A stretch of DNA of 64,000 nucleotides from Poa pratensis (GCA_947311845.1 CAMZMU010000111.1:28517480-28581479); one strand, 5' to 3'. Shown: positions 33,256-44,153, numbered from the stretch's first letter. Notes: generated by a model from the letters alone, not told the origin. Program-made: numbers and translations.

Positions 33256-33399
33256 GGCTTCGATTTCGATTTGGAGAAAACTGCCGCTTTTCCAATTCGG
33301 GCGCGTGCCCGCTGTCTAAAAACAGAGAGAACTTTGCCGTCGGCATAGGCTTTTCCTTTTTTTTTAATTCCATTTAAAACAAAGACAGCACCTATTTGC

Positions 33400-33583
33400 T
33401 AAGTTTTTTGCTATTAACACTATTATTTGCTATTTTATTAACACTATTATTTGCTATTTTTATTAACACTATTATTTGCTATTTTTATTAACACTATTAT
33501 TTGCTATTTTATTAACACTATTATTTGCTATTTTTATTAACACTATTATTTGCTATTTTTATTAACACTATTATTTGCTATTT
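33400..33583. repeat. AT-rich minisatellite, about 21-bp unit, eight copies
   Basis: Units of ATTAACACTATTATTTGCT with a variable T run (period 20 to 22). They mark the boundary between the transposase part of the CACTA and its cargo. Confidence 0.9.
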
Positions 33584-33584
33584 T

Positions 33585-34674
33585 ATCCCAAATCGACACA
33601 AGATTCCATCCGGTTCGCCCGAAAGGGGAGTTTTCATCTCTAAGTGCAGAAACTCACCAGAGAGAAATTGAAGCCGGTGATGTCGGTCACACCTAGGAGT
33701 AGATTCTTGCACATTTACAACACACAACACACTTGTACACACATGGTATGGAACAACCTAGGTTTGGGTGGGGTTCCGACGCTCCGGGGCCCCGTTTCGG
33801 CGAAACCCTGAATCCGCTGGAAAAACCCTAACGTTTCCGTCTACCCCCATAGACGTGCGTCGAAAGGGGGTAGCCCAGTGGACTTTTTTGCTTGGTTGTG
33901 TTAGGTTAGGCCATAGGAACATGGGGAACCAAAGTCTATCCCAAATCGACACAAGATTCCATCCGGTTCGTCCGAAAGGGGAGTTTTCACCTCTAAGTGC
34001 AGAAACTCACTAGAGAGAAAGTGAAGCCGGTGACGTCGGTCACACCTAGGAGTAGATTCTTGCACATTTACAACACCAACACACTTGTACACACATGGTA
34101 TGGAACAACCTAGGTTTGGGTGGGGTTCCGACGCTCCGGGGCCCCGTTTCGGCGAAACCCTGAATCCGCTGGAAAAACCCTAACGTTTCCGTCTACCCCC
34201 ATAGACGTGTGTCGAAAGGGGGCAGCCCAGTGGACTTTTTTGCTTGGTTGTGTTAGGTTAGGCCATAGGAACATGGGGAACCAAAGTCTATCCCAAATCG
34301 ACACAAGATTACATCCGGTTCGTCCGAAAGGGGAGTTTTCACCTCTAAGTGCAGAAACTCACTAGAGAGAAAGTGAAGCCGGTGACGTCGGTCACACCTA
34401 GGAGTAGATTCTTGCACATTTACAACACCAACACACTTGTACACACATGGTATGGCACAACCTAGGTTTGGGTGGGGTTCCGACGCTCCGGGGCCCCGCT
34501 TCGGCGAAACCCTGAATCCGCTGGAAAAACCCTAACGTTTCCGTCTACCCCCATAGACGTGCGTCGAAAGGGGGTAGCCCAGTGGACTTTTTTGCTTGGT
34601 TGTGTTATGTTAGGCCATAGGAACATGAGAAACCAATGTCTGCCCCAAATCAACACAAGATTCCAGTGCATGTA
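33585..34674. repeat. 352-bp satellite-like repeat, three units plus 34 bp
   Basis: Units start at about 33585, 33937 and 34289 with CCCAAATCGACACAAGATT and are very similar. A fourth unit is cut after 34 bases where CAGTGCATGTA leads into the cargo promoter block, now split by the LTR element at 34675. Each unit has the same two overlapping open frames of 64 and 81 codons, but they are short and code for nothing recognisable. A second, inexact block of the same repeat is at 43545-44153. Confidence 0.9.
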
Positions 34675-35990
34675 TGATGTCTACGCACGCTTCTATTCCT
34701 GTAGACAGTGTTGGGCCTCCAAGAGCAGAGGTTTGTAGAACAGCAGCAAGTTTCCCTTAAGTGAATCACCCAAGGTTTATCGAACTCAGGGAGGTAGAGG
34801 TCAAAGATATCCCTCTCAAGCAACCCTGCAATTAAGATACAAGAAGTCTCTTGTGTCCCCAACACACCTAATACACTTGTCAGATGTATAGGTGCACTAG
34901 TTCGGCGAAGAGATAGTGAAATACAAGTAATATGGATGATTATAAGTAGTAATTGCAATCTGAAATAAAAATGGCAGCAAGCAAACATGTAGCAGAACTT
35001 GTTGGAAACGGTGTTTCAGTGCTTAGAAACAAGGCCTAGGGATCATACTTTCACTAGTGGACACTCTCAACAATGATCACATAATTGAATAAATAAATGC
35101 TACTCTCAAACACTCTCTTGTTGGATAACAAACACCATTCATTGTGTAGGGCTGCAAAAGCACACCTCAAGCCGGAGTAAACAAGCGCCACAACGTCATA
35201 AAGGAGTCACACACGGTGCACACACTGTCACCTTTACACCGTGGAGAGTACCGGAGTTCATATTAAAGTAACCTCTAGAGTGGCATAATAGACAAAGAGT
35301 AACATCTACATATTCAACTAGATTACAAAGCTCATGATCACATAAAGATCACACCATGGGAGAGAGAGATGAACCACATAGCTACCGGTAGAGCCCTCAG
35401 CCTCGGGGAGAACTACTCCCTCCTCATCATGGGAGTCAGCAGCGGCGATGAAGATGGCGATGGAGTCGATGGAGATGGCTCCGGGGGCACTTCCCCGTCC
35501 CGGCAGCGTGCCGGAACAGAGACTTCTGTCCCCCGAAACTTGTCGTCGATGGCGGCGGCGCTGCGGAACCCTTTCTGGAATATGACTTCTTCCTTTAGGG
35601 TTTTCTCCTCGGGGTGAATAAATAGGCGAAGGGGCGATGTCGGTGGAGCTTCTGGGCTCCCTCCCCACCTTGTGGCGCGGCAGAGGTGGGCCCCGCGCCG
35701 CCACATGGGGAGGAGCCCATGGGCCTCCCTGGCACTTGCCCTCCTGGCTCCGTGGACTTCCTGGAAAAATAGGAGCGTGGCAATTTGTTTCGTCCAATTC
35801 CGAGAATATTTGCAGAACAGCTTTTCTGAAACCAAAAACGCAGAAAACAGGAACTGGCACTGTGGCATCTTGTTAATAGGTTAGTCCAGAAAATGCATAA
35901 AAATGATATAAAGTGTATATAAAACATGTAGCTATTGGCATAAAACTAGCATGGAACATAAGAAATTATAGATACGTTGGAGACGTATCA
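34675..35990 (-). repeat. 3' LTR
   Basis: 1316-bp direct repeat with TG..CA ends on the minus strand, nearly identical to 39896-41214. Frames inside it (for example 35369-35617) are repeated in the other LTR and are not genes. Confidence 0.95.
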
Positions 35991-38839
35991 AGCATCCCCA
36001 AGCTTAGTTCCTACTCGTCCTCGAGTAGGTAAACGATAAAAACAATAATTTCTGAAGTGACATGCTACCAACATAATCTTGATCAATAATATTGTAAAGC
36101 ATATGAGCTAAGATCAAATCATTCAAAGCAAAAGTTTATAATGATATAAAAGACACCAAAACAAGTTAGTTAAACAAGCTAAAAGTTTTCATGAATGATT
36201 GCTTTAAAGACATGAAACCGTACAAGGTTCATTAAAGATGTGTTTAGTATCCAATGTAGGAGTTCTATCCTTCAATTCCAAGCATCAAGTAATCTTTCAC
36301 AACATAGAAGGATTCAGCCAAGTAAAAATAAACATGAACATCATGAATCAACTGTTTCGAAGTCTACTCAACCGGTGAGCGTAAGCATTTGGTATTGACA
36401 CCAGGATGTTATGGCTAAGAGAACATTAATGGGGGTTTGGAAGGCCAAAGGAAGAAAGTCTCACAAAGCTATAAGTGATCATTAGACAAGAGGAAGTCTT
36501 ATAATCGAAGCCATGTAAGGAGTAGTGATTGCCATGCAACGGATGCACATAGAGCTATATGTGTATGAAAGCTCTCCAATGGAACTAGTGGGGGTGCATC
36601 CAACTTGGTTGCTCACGAAGACCTAGAGCACTTTTGAGGAAGCTCATCATTGGAATATACAACCCAAGTTCTATAATGTAAATTCCCCACATAGTTATAC
36701 TAGTAAAACATGAAAACTCTCTCACATGGAGTATAGGTGCTAAACATGAGCACAAATGATGACTATGAATACTGCAGGTGCTATAACATGAGCACAAGTG
36801 TGGATAAAGGATAGTAATGCTGCCCCCTTTTTCTTTATTCTTTTTTTTTCTTTTTCTCTTTTTTCTATTTTTTTTTTCCTTTTTCTGTTTCTCTTTTCGA
36901 TGGCCTCCATGGCTCTTTTCACTTTTAGGGGCAACACTCTAATATGACAACACACTTTTTGTTACAAATAACTCACAACGAACTAAAACATGATGTAAAC
37001 TGTATGCCTCTGCCAGTGTAGCAGGATATGCAATGATCTAGCGTAACATGGGTAAACCACACATCAGCTGTATAGAATCATGCAAAGCAATATATAAATA
37101 ATGAATGACAACAAGTCATGTAATGTAAAATGGAAGTTGCATGGCAATATATCTCGGAACAGCTATGGAAATGCTGTGGTAGGTAGGTATAGTGGCTGTT
37201 TTGAGGAAGATGGATGGGCTTATGTGTAGGAGAACAAGAGAAAGTCCTCCCACGGGTTTGGATGTACTGGCGAAGTATGCACAACTCTCAATGTGAGCAG
37301 AAGGCAATGCACAGCACCGAAGAGGCTAGCAAATATGGATGGTGGAAGTGCCAAAAACCGTAGCTTAACATTAGTCAAAAAGAACTCACAAGTTTATTGC
37401 AAACAACTAGCAGGTTCAACATTAAGAGCATGATTAAAATTCACTCCAAGGAGGGCCGTTCACGGCGGTACAAGTACCCCGTTAGATCCCTCGACCTTCA
37501 GCACAACTTAGTTATTACGAATCACTTTTAGACATGGAAAGCTATCAAGTCCAACTACACCTTCAACAATTTAAATAGAGTTTGTAGTACGGTACAAGCT
37601 TAAAGACAACTATCCACTCATAATTTTAACTTAATTAACCAGCAAGTTTTACCATCTAAATACCTCAAAACATTTGCAAAGAATCAAGTCATCAAAGTTC
37701 AATGATCTACAAGACTATGCAAGTTATTACTATACCACTACCACATGCAGCATTTTCTGTTTCCAACCAAATAACAATCAATGCTGAGGCTTTCAGCTTT
37801 CGCCATGAACATAATAAAAATGCTGAGGCTTTCAGCTTTCGCCATGAACATTAAAGATAAACGAAGAACACAAGTGTTCACATGAAAAAGCGGAGCGTGT
37901 CTCTCTCCCACACAAGCATGCTAGGATCCGATTTATTCAGAAAACGAAAATAACAAAGCAAAAATAAAAGCACACAGACGCTCCAAGTAAAGCACATAAG
38001 ATGTGACGGAATTAAAATATAGTTTCACTAGAGGTGACCTGATAAGTTGTTGATGAAGAAGGGGATGCCTTGGGCATCCCCAAGCTTAGACGCTTGAGTC
38101 TTCTTGAAATATGCGGGGATGAACCAACGGGGGCATCCCCAAGCTTAGGCTTTTCACTCTTCTTAATCATATTGTATCATCCTCCTCTCTTGATCCTTGA
38201 AAACTTCCTTCACACCAAACTCAAAACAATCTCATTAGAGGGTTAGTGCATAATCAAAAATTCACATGTTCAGCAAGGACACGATCATTCCCAACACTTC
38301 TGGACATTACCCAAGGCTACTGAAATTTAATAGAGCAAAGAAATCCACTCAAACACAGTAAAAGAGGCAATGCGAAATAAAAGGCAGAATCTGTCAAAAA
38401 CAGAACAGTCCGTAAAGACGAATTTTTTCGAGGCACTTAACATGCTCAGATGGAAAAGCTCCAGTTGAATGAAAGTTGCGTACATATCTGAGGATTACTC
38501 ATGAATTGTTTCAGAATTTTTCGATTTTTCTGCAGAGAGAAAAGCTCAAATTCGTGACAGCTAAAAATCTGTTTCTGCGCAGAAATCCAAATCTAGTATC
38601 AACTTTCTATCAAAGACTTTACTTGGCACAACAATGCAAGAAACTAAAGATACAAAGGTATTGCTACAGTAGTAGCATTACCTTGACTCAAAAATAAAAC
38701 AAAAATTGCAGAAATAAAATAATGGGTTGTCTCCCACAAGCGCTTTTCTTTAAAGCCTTTTAGCTAGGCATGATAATTTTGATGATGATGCTCTCATATG
38801 TATAAGAGTTGAATATAAAAGAGCATCAAGAAGCAAATA

Positions 38840-39785
38840 TCAAACACATTTAAGTCTAACCCACTTCCTATGCAAAGGAATCTTGTAAGAAAATAAATCA
38901 ATGAAGCACAAAGTGACTAGCATAGGAAGGCAAAACAAGTGCAACTTCAAAACTTTCGACATAAAGAGAGAAGACTTAATATTATTGTGATATATGAAAC
39001 CATGTCTCCCTCTCTCATAATAATTTTCAGTGGCATCATTGATGAACTCAACAATATAGTTATCACATAAAGCATGTTTTTCATGATCCACAAACACATA
39101 ATTTTTATCAAGCTCAAAAATAGTGGGATCAAAACTTTCAAACCCACCTTTTAAAAATTTATAACAAGATGATTGATCATTCTCAAGAGGTAGGGACTCC
39201 TAGATAAGGTCAAGACCTCTCCAATCCCATTTTCATTAGTAGAATACATAATATTATCAAGCAATATAGGACCATCATCTAGAGCTTTATCATAAACATT
39301 TCTAAACAAACTCATTAGTACCATGCATTTCGATATCAGGCACAAATAAAGGATTATCATAAGATTTATCAAAATAGCATGGATTATCATAAATAACAGT
39401 AGCATAATCATTTTCACAAGTTTTACTCATAGGAATATTTCAAGAGAATCCACAGGAACATAACATTCATCCTCCATAGTAGGTGGCACCAAAATACCAC
39501 TATCATTATAATCATCATAAATGGAGGCAAAGTATCATCAAAGAAAATTTTCTCCTCAAAACTTGGGGGACTAAAAATATCATATTCATCACAACCAGCT
39601 TCCCCAAGCTTAGACTTTTCCATAGCATTAGCAATAATAGTGTTCAAAGAGTTCATGCTAATAACATTGCTATCACTATTATGCAAACAAAGTTCCATGG
39701 GTTTTTTAATTCTCTCTTCAAACACATCATGTCCTAACTCAAGATAAATTTCATAAAGATCTCTAATTTTTTTGTTGTTTTCCAT
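38840..39785 (-). pseudogene. remnant ORF of the LTR element, unknown family
   Basis: Directly after the primer site the minus strand opens with MENNKKIRDLYEIYLELGHD..FEERIKKPMELCLHNSD (39785 down). It continues in neighbouring frames through 39417-39151 and 39147-38840. Composition is Asn/Asp/Ile-rich and hydrophobic in parts where the frame is lost. Its position is that of gag, but no CCHC knuckle or gag motif is seen. It is either a degenerate gag or an element-specific ORF. Confidence 0.4.
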
Positions 39786-39867
39786 TAAGCCTAACTAGTG
39801 AAAATAAAAACAAGAAACAAAAAGATTCAACTGCAGGATCTAAAGGAGATACCTTCGAGCACTTACC

Positions 39868-39885
39868 TCCCCGGCAACGGCGCCA
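39868..39885 (-). other. tRNA-Asp primer binding site
   Basis: TGGCGCCGTTGCCGGGGA on the minus strand is the complement of the 3' end of plant tRNA-Asp(GUC) including CCA. It lies 10 bases inside the 5' LTR. Confidence 0.9.
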
Positions 39886-39895
39886 GAAAATAGCT

Positions 39896-41214
39896 TGATG
39901 TCTACGCAGGCTTCTATTCCTGTAGACAGTGTTGGGCCTCCAAGAGCAGAGGTTTGTAGAACAGCAGCAAGTTTCCCTTAAGTGAATCACCCAAGGTTTA
40001 TCGAACTCAGGGAGGTAGAGGTCAAAGATATCCCTCTCAAGCAACCCTGCAATTAAGATACAAGAAGTCTCTTGTGTCCCCAACACACCTAATACACTTG
40101 TCAGATGTATAGGTGCACTAGTTCGGCGAAGAGATAGTGAAATACAAGTAATATGGATGATTATAAGTAGTAATTGCAATCTGAAATAAAAATGGCAGCA
40201 AGCAAACATGTAGCAGAACTTGTTGGAAACGGTGTTTCAGTGCTTAGAAACAAGGCCTAGGGATCATACTTTCACTAGTGGACACTCTCAACAATGATCA
40301 CATAATTGAATAAATAAATGCTACTCTCAAACACTCTCTTGTTGGATAACAAACACCATTCATTGTGTAGGGCTGCAAAAGCACACCTCAAGCCGGAGTA
40401 AACAAGCGCCACAACGTCATAAAGGAGTCACACACGGTGCACACACTGTCACCTTTACACCGTGGAGAGTACCGGAGTTCATATTAAAGTAACCTCTAGA
40501 GTGGCATAATAGACAAAGAGTAACATCTACATATTCAACTAGATTACAAAGCTCATGATCACATAAAGATCACACCATGGGAGAGAGAGATGAACCACAT
40601 AGCTACCGGTAGAGCCCTCAGCCTCGGGGGAGAACTACTCCCTCCTCATCATGGGAGTCAGCAGCGGCGATGAAGATGGCGATGGAGTCGATGGAGATGG
40701 CTCCGGGGGCACTTCCCCGTCCCGGCAGCGTGCCGGAACAGAGACTTCTGTCCCCCGAAACTTGTCGTCGATGGCGGCGGCGCTGCGGAACCCTTTCTGG
40801 AATATGACTTCTTCCTTTAGGGTTTTCTCCTCGGGGTGAATAAATAGGCGAAGGGGCGATGTCGGTGGAGCTTCTGGGCTCCCTCCCCACCTTGTGGCGC
40901 GGCAGAGGTGGGCCCCGCGCCGCCACATGGGGAGGAGCCCATGGGCCTCCCTGGCACTTGCCCTCCTGGCTCCGTGGACTTCCTGGAAAAATAGGAGCGT
41001 GGCAATTTGTTTCGTCCAATTCCGAGAATATTTGCAGAACAGCTTTTCTGAAACCAAAAACGGCAGAAAACAGGAACTGGCACTGTGGCATCTTGTTAAT
41101 AGGTTAGTTCCAGAAAATGCATAAAAATGATATAAAGTGTATATAAAACATGTAGCTATTGGCATAAAACTAGCATGGAACATAAGAAATTATAGATACG
41201 TTGGAGACGTATCA
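39896..41214 (-). repeat. 5' LTR
   Basis: 1319-bp copy of the LTR at 34675-35990, followed by ATGTA, the right half of the target duplication. Confidence 0.95.
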
Positions 41215-41219
41215 ATGTA

Positions 41220-41545
41220 GTATGCCCAATCAGGAAGAAGCACACGGATCGTGTGTTTCCTTCGAGCGCTTGTGAGCCATTGGATCAGCGGTGTGTTTCT
41301 TTCGAGCGCTTGTGAGCCGTTGGATCAGCACCTCGTGTTTCTTTTCAGGGCTTGTGAGCTGTAGTATGCCCAATCAAGAAGAAGCACACGGATCGTGTGT
41401 TTCCTCCCAGCGCTTGTGAGCCGTTGGATCAGCGGTGTGTTTCTTTCGCTTGATCCAACGGCTCCCTAGCTCTCGAAGGAAACACACGATCCGCGTACTT
41501 GTTCCTGATTGGCTAGCTGGAGGGAGTCACTCGGAGAGGCGGGTC
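41220..41545. promoter_or_regulatory. palindrome-rich upstream repeat of cargo gene A
   Basis: Repeated motifs AAGCACACGGATCGTGTG (containing the palindrome CACACGATCCGTGTG) and GAGCCGTTGGATCAGCGGTG occur several times in both orientations. The block ends in GGAGAGGCGGGTCTATAAGAG, the TATA region of gene A. The same block recurs at 44154-44678, and its motifs recur inverted at 43375-43544 upstream of gene B. Confidence 0.65.
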
Positions 41546-41551
41546 TATAAG
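41546..41551 (+). promoter_or_regulatory. TATA box of cargo gene A
   Basis: TATAAG within GGGTCTATAAGAGAGG, 56 bases before the ATG at 41602. This suggests transcription from about 41575 with a very short leader. The paralogous promoter has TATATATA at the same place (44671-44678). Confidence 0.6.
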
Positions 41552-41601
41552 AGAGGCAGGAGTACACTTCACATCCATCATTGATCCCTCATCACTCTCC
41601 C

Positions 41602-42144
41602 ATGGCTTCCACCGTACCCACTCTAACCAACTCGGAGGCGGAGGCGCTTTGCGCCTCGAACTACCCCTGCCCACCTGGTTACGACGTCCCCACCGGCTGG
41701 AGGCTGAGTACCGGAGGCGTGCCAGTCCCTCCTGTCCCTCAAGGTTTGGCGCGTCGGGCGGCCATCACGAACCACTACTACCTCGAGCTTACTCCGGAGC
41801 AGCGGATGGATTCCCGCTGGCATCCAGACTATCGCCCAACTTGGGATGCCTTCTTCATCGAAAGGCGTGAGAAGGCGCTCGCCAGGTACGAGGAGGACCG
41901 CCCGCGTCCTTCGAACTTCAACGAGGCCGGCCGTCGGCTGTGGTGGGCCGGCCGGACTCTCAAGAGGGTCATGGACTACATCACGGCCGGTGATAACCCC
42001 CGCCTGCGCTACCCTCAATCACAGTGCAGGAGACAACCCCCGTCAACGACTACATCACGGCCGTCCGACGACAGCGACGACGACGACGGCGACTACGACG
42101 ACTACACCCACGAGTATTATAGGCCTAGGCAAGAGTATGACTAA
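41602..42144 (+). CDS. cargo gene A, unknown protein (180 aa)
   Basis: ATG 41602 lies in a strong monocot context (CTCCCATGGCT) 56 bases after a TATA box. The frame can be extended upstream only with a TTG. The protein is Trp/Pro/Arg-rich: SEAEALCASNYPCPPGYD near the N-terminus, GWRLSTGGVPVPPVPQG, HYYLELTPEQR, RWHPDYRPTWDAFFIERRE, NEAGRRLWWAGRTLKRVMDY. A highly acidic C-terminus follows (DDSDDDDGDYDDYTHEYY). I see no signal peptide or membrane segment and do not recognise a domain. G+C and codon use are those of an expressed grass gene and differ from the AT-rich transposon around it. It is convergent with gene B 0.6 kb downstream. It may be a captured host gene or an accessory gene of this CACTA family. 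Confidence 0.65.
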   Translation: MASTVPTLTNSEAEALCASNYPCPPGYDVPTGWRLSTGGVPVPPVPQGLARRAAITNHYYLELTPEQRMDSRWHPDYRPTWDAFFIERREKALARYEEDRPRPSNFNEAGRRLWWAGRTLKRVMDYITAGDNPRLRYPQSQCRRQPPSTTTSRPSDDSDDDDGDYDDYTHEYYRPRQEYD

Positions 42145-42171
42145 CCTGAGCCACATCATTGGTTAGGACAA

Positions 42172-42290
42172 AATGGTTTGTTGCCACTCGTCTATGTACC
42201 CAAGTTTGTTGTCATTCGTCTATGTACCCAAGTTTGTTGTTATTCGTCTATGTACCCAAGTTTGTTGTCATTTGTCTATGTTGTCATCTT
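42172..42290. repeat. tandem repeat in the 3' flank of gene A
   Basis: Four units of about 28 bases, TTTGTTGTCATTCGTCTATG followed by TACCCAAG, with small changes. Confidence 0.9.
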
Positions 42291-42735
42291 GGTCTTCTTA
42301 TTGACCCAAAGAGCGACTCCTCCGTGTCAAAAGTAGTTCAACAACTTGGTTTTGTGGGTCTGCAGCTCTACCGTGAGGGAAAGTTCTACTCAAGCCGACT
42401 AGTGGAGGATTGTTTCTCAAATTTTGTGAATAGACACCCACCAATTGGAAATGAAGTTCAGCATCCCCCCATTGTTTGAGTTTTCCGGAACCCAACCCTA
42501 CAACATATACATGTAAAACAAGATTTTAGTAAAGGGTCAGGATTTTCATCTCGCGGTGTACTTACCGGAGATCCCTACATTGGAATAGATGCAAATAGTT
42601 TTAGTGTAAGTTTGCAAGATTTTAGTAACACAGAGAACATTCTTGAACCGCCGATACATAATTGACTAACAAACAAGTAAACATGCATGTAGAACAAATT
42701 ACAACAATCACGAACAACTAACAAATTTCTCCACC

Positions 42736-43203
42736 CTATGCCGTGCGTGTGCTGTCACCCTTGCCCTTTGACGAAGATTCTGCCTTCTTGCCTTTGCCCT
42801 TGGACTTAGCTTCAGCCTTCTTGCTCTGTGCTTCAACCCTCCTTTCCTTTGACGACGGCATGAAATCGTCGTCATCATCGCTGTCAACTACCCAGAGACA
42901 GGAACGACCGTACGAAACACGGTCAGCTTCAGTTCGGTAGAACGGACTATTCGTAACTTTCCTGTCAAACTTGTCTGCAAGCCTGAGCATTTCTGCACGA
43001 ATTTGGAGCGGGGTCCTATACGGAAACCCATCGCGGCATAGCTTCGCCCCGAGTGAAGCGAGATGACTCTCAGTGTGCAAAATTTCTTCAATTGGAACTA
43101 CCCTACCATCTACCTTCAAATTGCTCGAAAGCCTAGTGAGATGCTCGGATGCGGAAATGTGAAACCCAGACACACACTTCTCGCAAGGACCAATACACAC
43201 CAT
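42736..43203 (-). CDS. cargo gene B, unknown Lys-rich protein (155 aa, start chosen by TATA box)
   Basis: The open frame extends to an ATG at 43269, but a TATATAA box (43244-43250) lies inside that extension. The start at 43203, 41 bases after the box, therefore fits better. The protein begins MVCIGPCEKCVSGFHISASE (two CxxC-like cysteine pairs, possibly metal binding). It contains SNLKVDGRVVPIEEILHTES, LGAKLCRDGFPYRTPLQIR, LADKFDRKVTNSPFYRTEA and VSYGRSCLWVVDSDDDDDF. It ends in a basic low-complexity tail of KAEAKSKGKGKKAES type. Acidic patch plus basic tail suggests a nuclear or nucleic-acid-associated protein, but no family is recognised. It is convergent with gene A. Seven E2F-like sites lie just upstream. 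Confidence 0.65.
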   Translation of the reverse strand: MVCIGPCEKCVSGFHISASEHLTRLSSNLKVDGRVVPIEEILHTESHLASLGAKLCRDGFPYRTPLQIRAEMLRLADKFDRKVTNSPFYRTEADRVSYGRSCLWVVDSDDDDDFMPSSKERRVEAQSKKAEAKSKGKGKKAESSSKGKGDSTRTA

Positions 43204-43243
43204 GCTTGCGCTCAAGTGAGTACCATGCCTACATTCGACTGGG

Positions 43244-43250
43244 TTATATA
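43244..43250 (-). promoter_or_regulatory. TATA box of cargo gene B
   Basis: TATATAA on the minus strand (TTCTATATAACCCAGTCG). It sits between the E2F-like cluster and the preferred start codon. Confidence 0.6.
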
Positions 43251-43270
43251 GAACTACCGGTGGCGGCATT

Positions 43271-43361
43271 TGGCGGGAAACGGTGGCGGGAAACGGTGGC
43301 GGGAACGATAGCGGGAAATATTTGGGCGGGAAACGGTGGCGGGAAATATTTGGGCGGGAAA
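43271..43361 (-). promoter_or_regulatory. cluster of seven E2F-like sites upstream of gene B
   Basis: TTTCCCGCC-type sites on the minus strand (GGCGGGAAA on plus) at about 43272, 43285, 43325, 43338 and 43353. A GCGGGAAA lies at 43311 and one imperfect GCGGGAAC near 43298. Six match the E2F consensus TTTSSCGC exactly. They occur in 91 bases immediately upstream of the TATA box, the position expected for S-phase control. Confidence 0.6.
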
Positions 43362-43374
43362 CGGCTCAGAAGCA

Positions 43375-43544
43375 CACGAAGGAAACACACGATCCGTGTG
43401 CTTCTTCCGGATCCAACGGCTCACCACCGCTCGAAAGAAACACACCGCTGATCCAACGGCTCAGAAGCGCACGAAGGAAACACACGATCCGTGTGCTTCT
43501 TCTGGATCCAACGGCTCACAAGCACTCGAAAGAAACACACCGCT
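43375..43544. promoter_or_regulatory. inverted copy of the palindromic upstream repeat, gene B side
   Basis: GAAACACACGATCCGTGTGC, GGATCCAACGGCTCA and CGAAAGAAACACACCGCTGAT occur twice each. They are the reverse complement of the motifs upstream of gene A. The two convergent genes are thus bracketed by the same sequence in inverted orientation. Confidence 0.65.
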
Positions 43545-44153
43545 GATTTACAACACACAACACACTTGTATACATATGGTATGGAACAACCTAGGTTTGG
43601 GTGGGGTTCCGACGCTCCGGGGCCCCGCTTCGGCGAAACCCTGAATCCGCTGGAAAAACCCTAACGTTTCCGTCTACCCCTATAGACGTGCGTCGAAAGG
43701 GGGTAGCCCAGTGGAATTTTTTGCTTGGTTGTGTTAGGTTAGGCCATAGGAACATGACAAACCAAAGTCTACCCCAAATCGACACAAGATTCCATCCGGT
43801 TCGCCCGAAAGGGGAGTTTTCACCTCTAAGTGCAGGAACTCACTAGAGAGAAAGTGAAGCCGGTGATGTCGGTCACACCTAGGAGTAGGTTCTTGCACAT
43901 TTACAACACACAACACACTTGTACACACATGGTATGGAACAACCTAGGTTTGGGTGGGATTTCGACGCTCCGGGGCCCCGTTTCGGCGAAACCCTGAATC
44001 CGCTGGAAAAACCCTAACGTTTCCGTCTACCCCCATAGACGTTCGTCGAAAGGGGGTAGCCCAGTGGACTTTTTTGCTTGGTTGTGTTAGGTTAGGCCAT
44101 AGGAACATGGGGAACCAAAGTCTGCCCCAAATCGACACAAGATTTCAGTGCAT
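43545..44153. repeat. 352-bp satellite-like repeat, second block (about 1.7 units)
   Basis: A partial unit (43545-43767), one complete unit of 353 bp (43768-44120) and a 33-base start of another. It ends in the same CAGTGCATGTA hinge as the first block at 34664-34674. Confidence 0.9.

Larger units (their letters stand above)
34675..41214 (-). mobile_element. young non-autonomous LTR retrotransposon (6540 bp, TSD ATGTA)
   Basis: The LTRs 34675-35990 (3' LTR) and 39896-41214 (5' LTR) begin TGATACGTCTCC and end GACATCA on the minus strand. A primer site complementary to tRNA-Asp (TGGCGCCGTTGCCGGGGA, 39868-39885) follows the 5' LTR. A purine tract (AAGCTTGGGGATGCT) precedes the 3' LTR. The target duplication is ATGTA (34670-34674, 41215-41219). 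By eye the LTRs differ by one substitution and three 1-bp indels over 1.3 kb, so the insertion is very recent. The 3.9-kb interior lacks protease, reverse transcriptase and integrase. The tRNA-Asp site suggests a Gypsy helper. The unfilled site is visible in the paralogous block at about 44149. Confidence 0.95.

Noticed and set aside
32900..33377. Pro/Arg-rich frames upstream of the transposase fragment
   Set aside because: GC-rich minisatellite with open frames in nearly all six readings and no recognisable domain.
33585..34674. CRISPR-like or gene array interpretation of the 352-bp repeats
   Set aside because: Units are contiguous with no spacers, far too long for CRISPR repeats, and the genome is a plant's.
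35318..35927. Long frames in the LTRs (also 40618-41183)
   Set aside because: They are present identically in both LTRs, overlap in several frames and lack any domain; they are regulatory LTR sequence.
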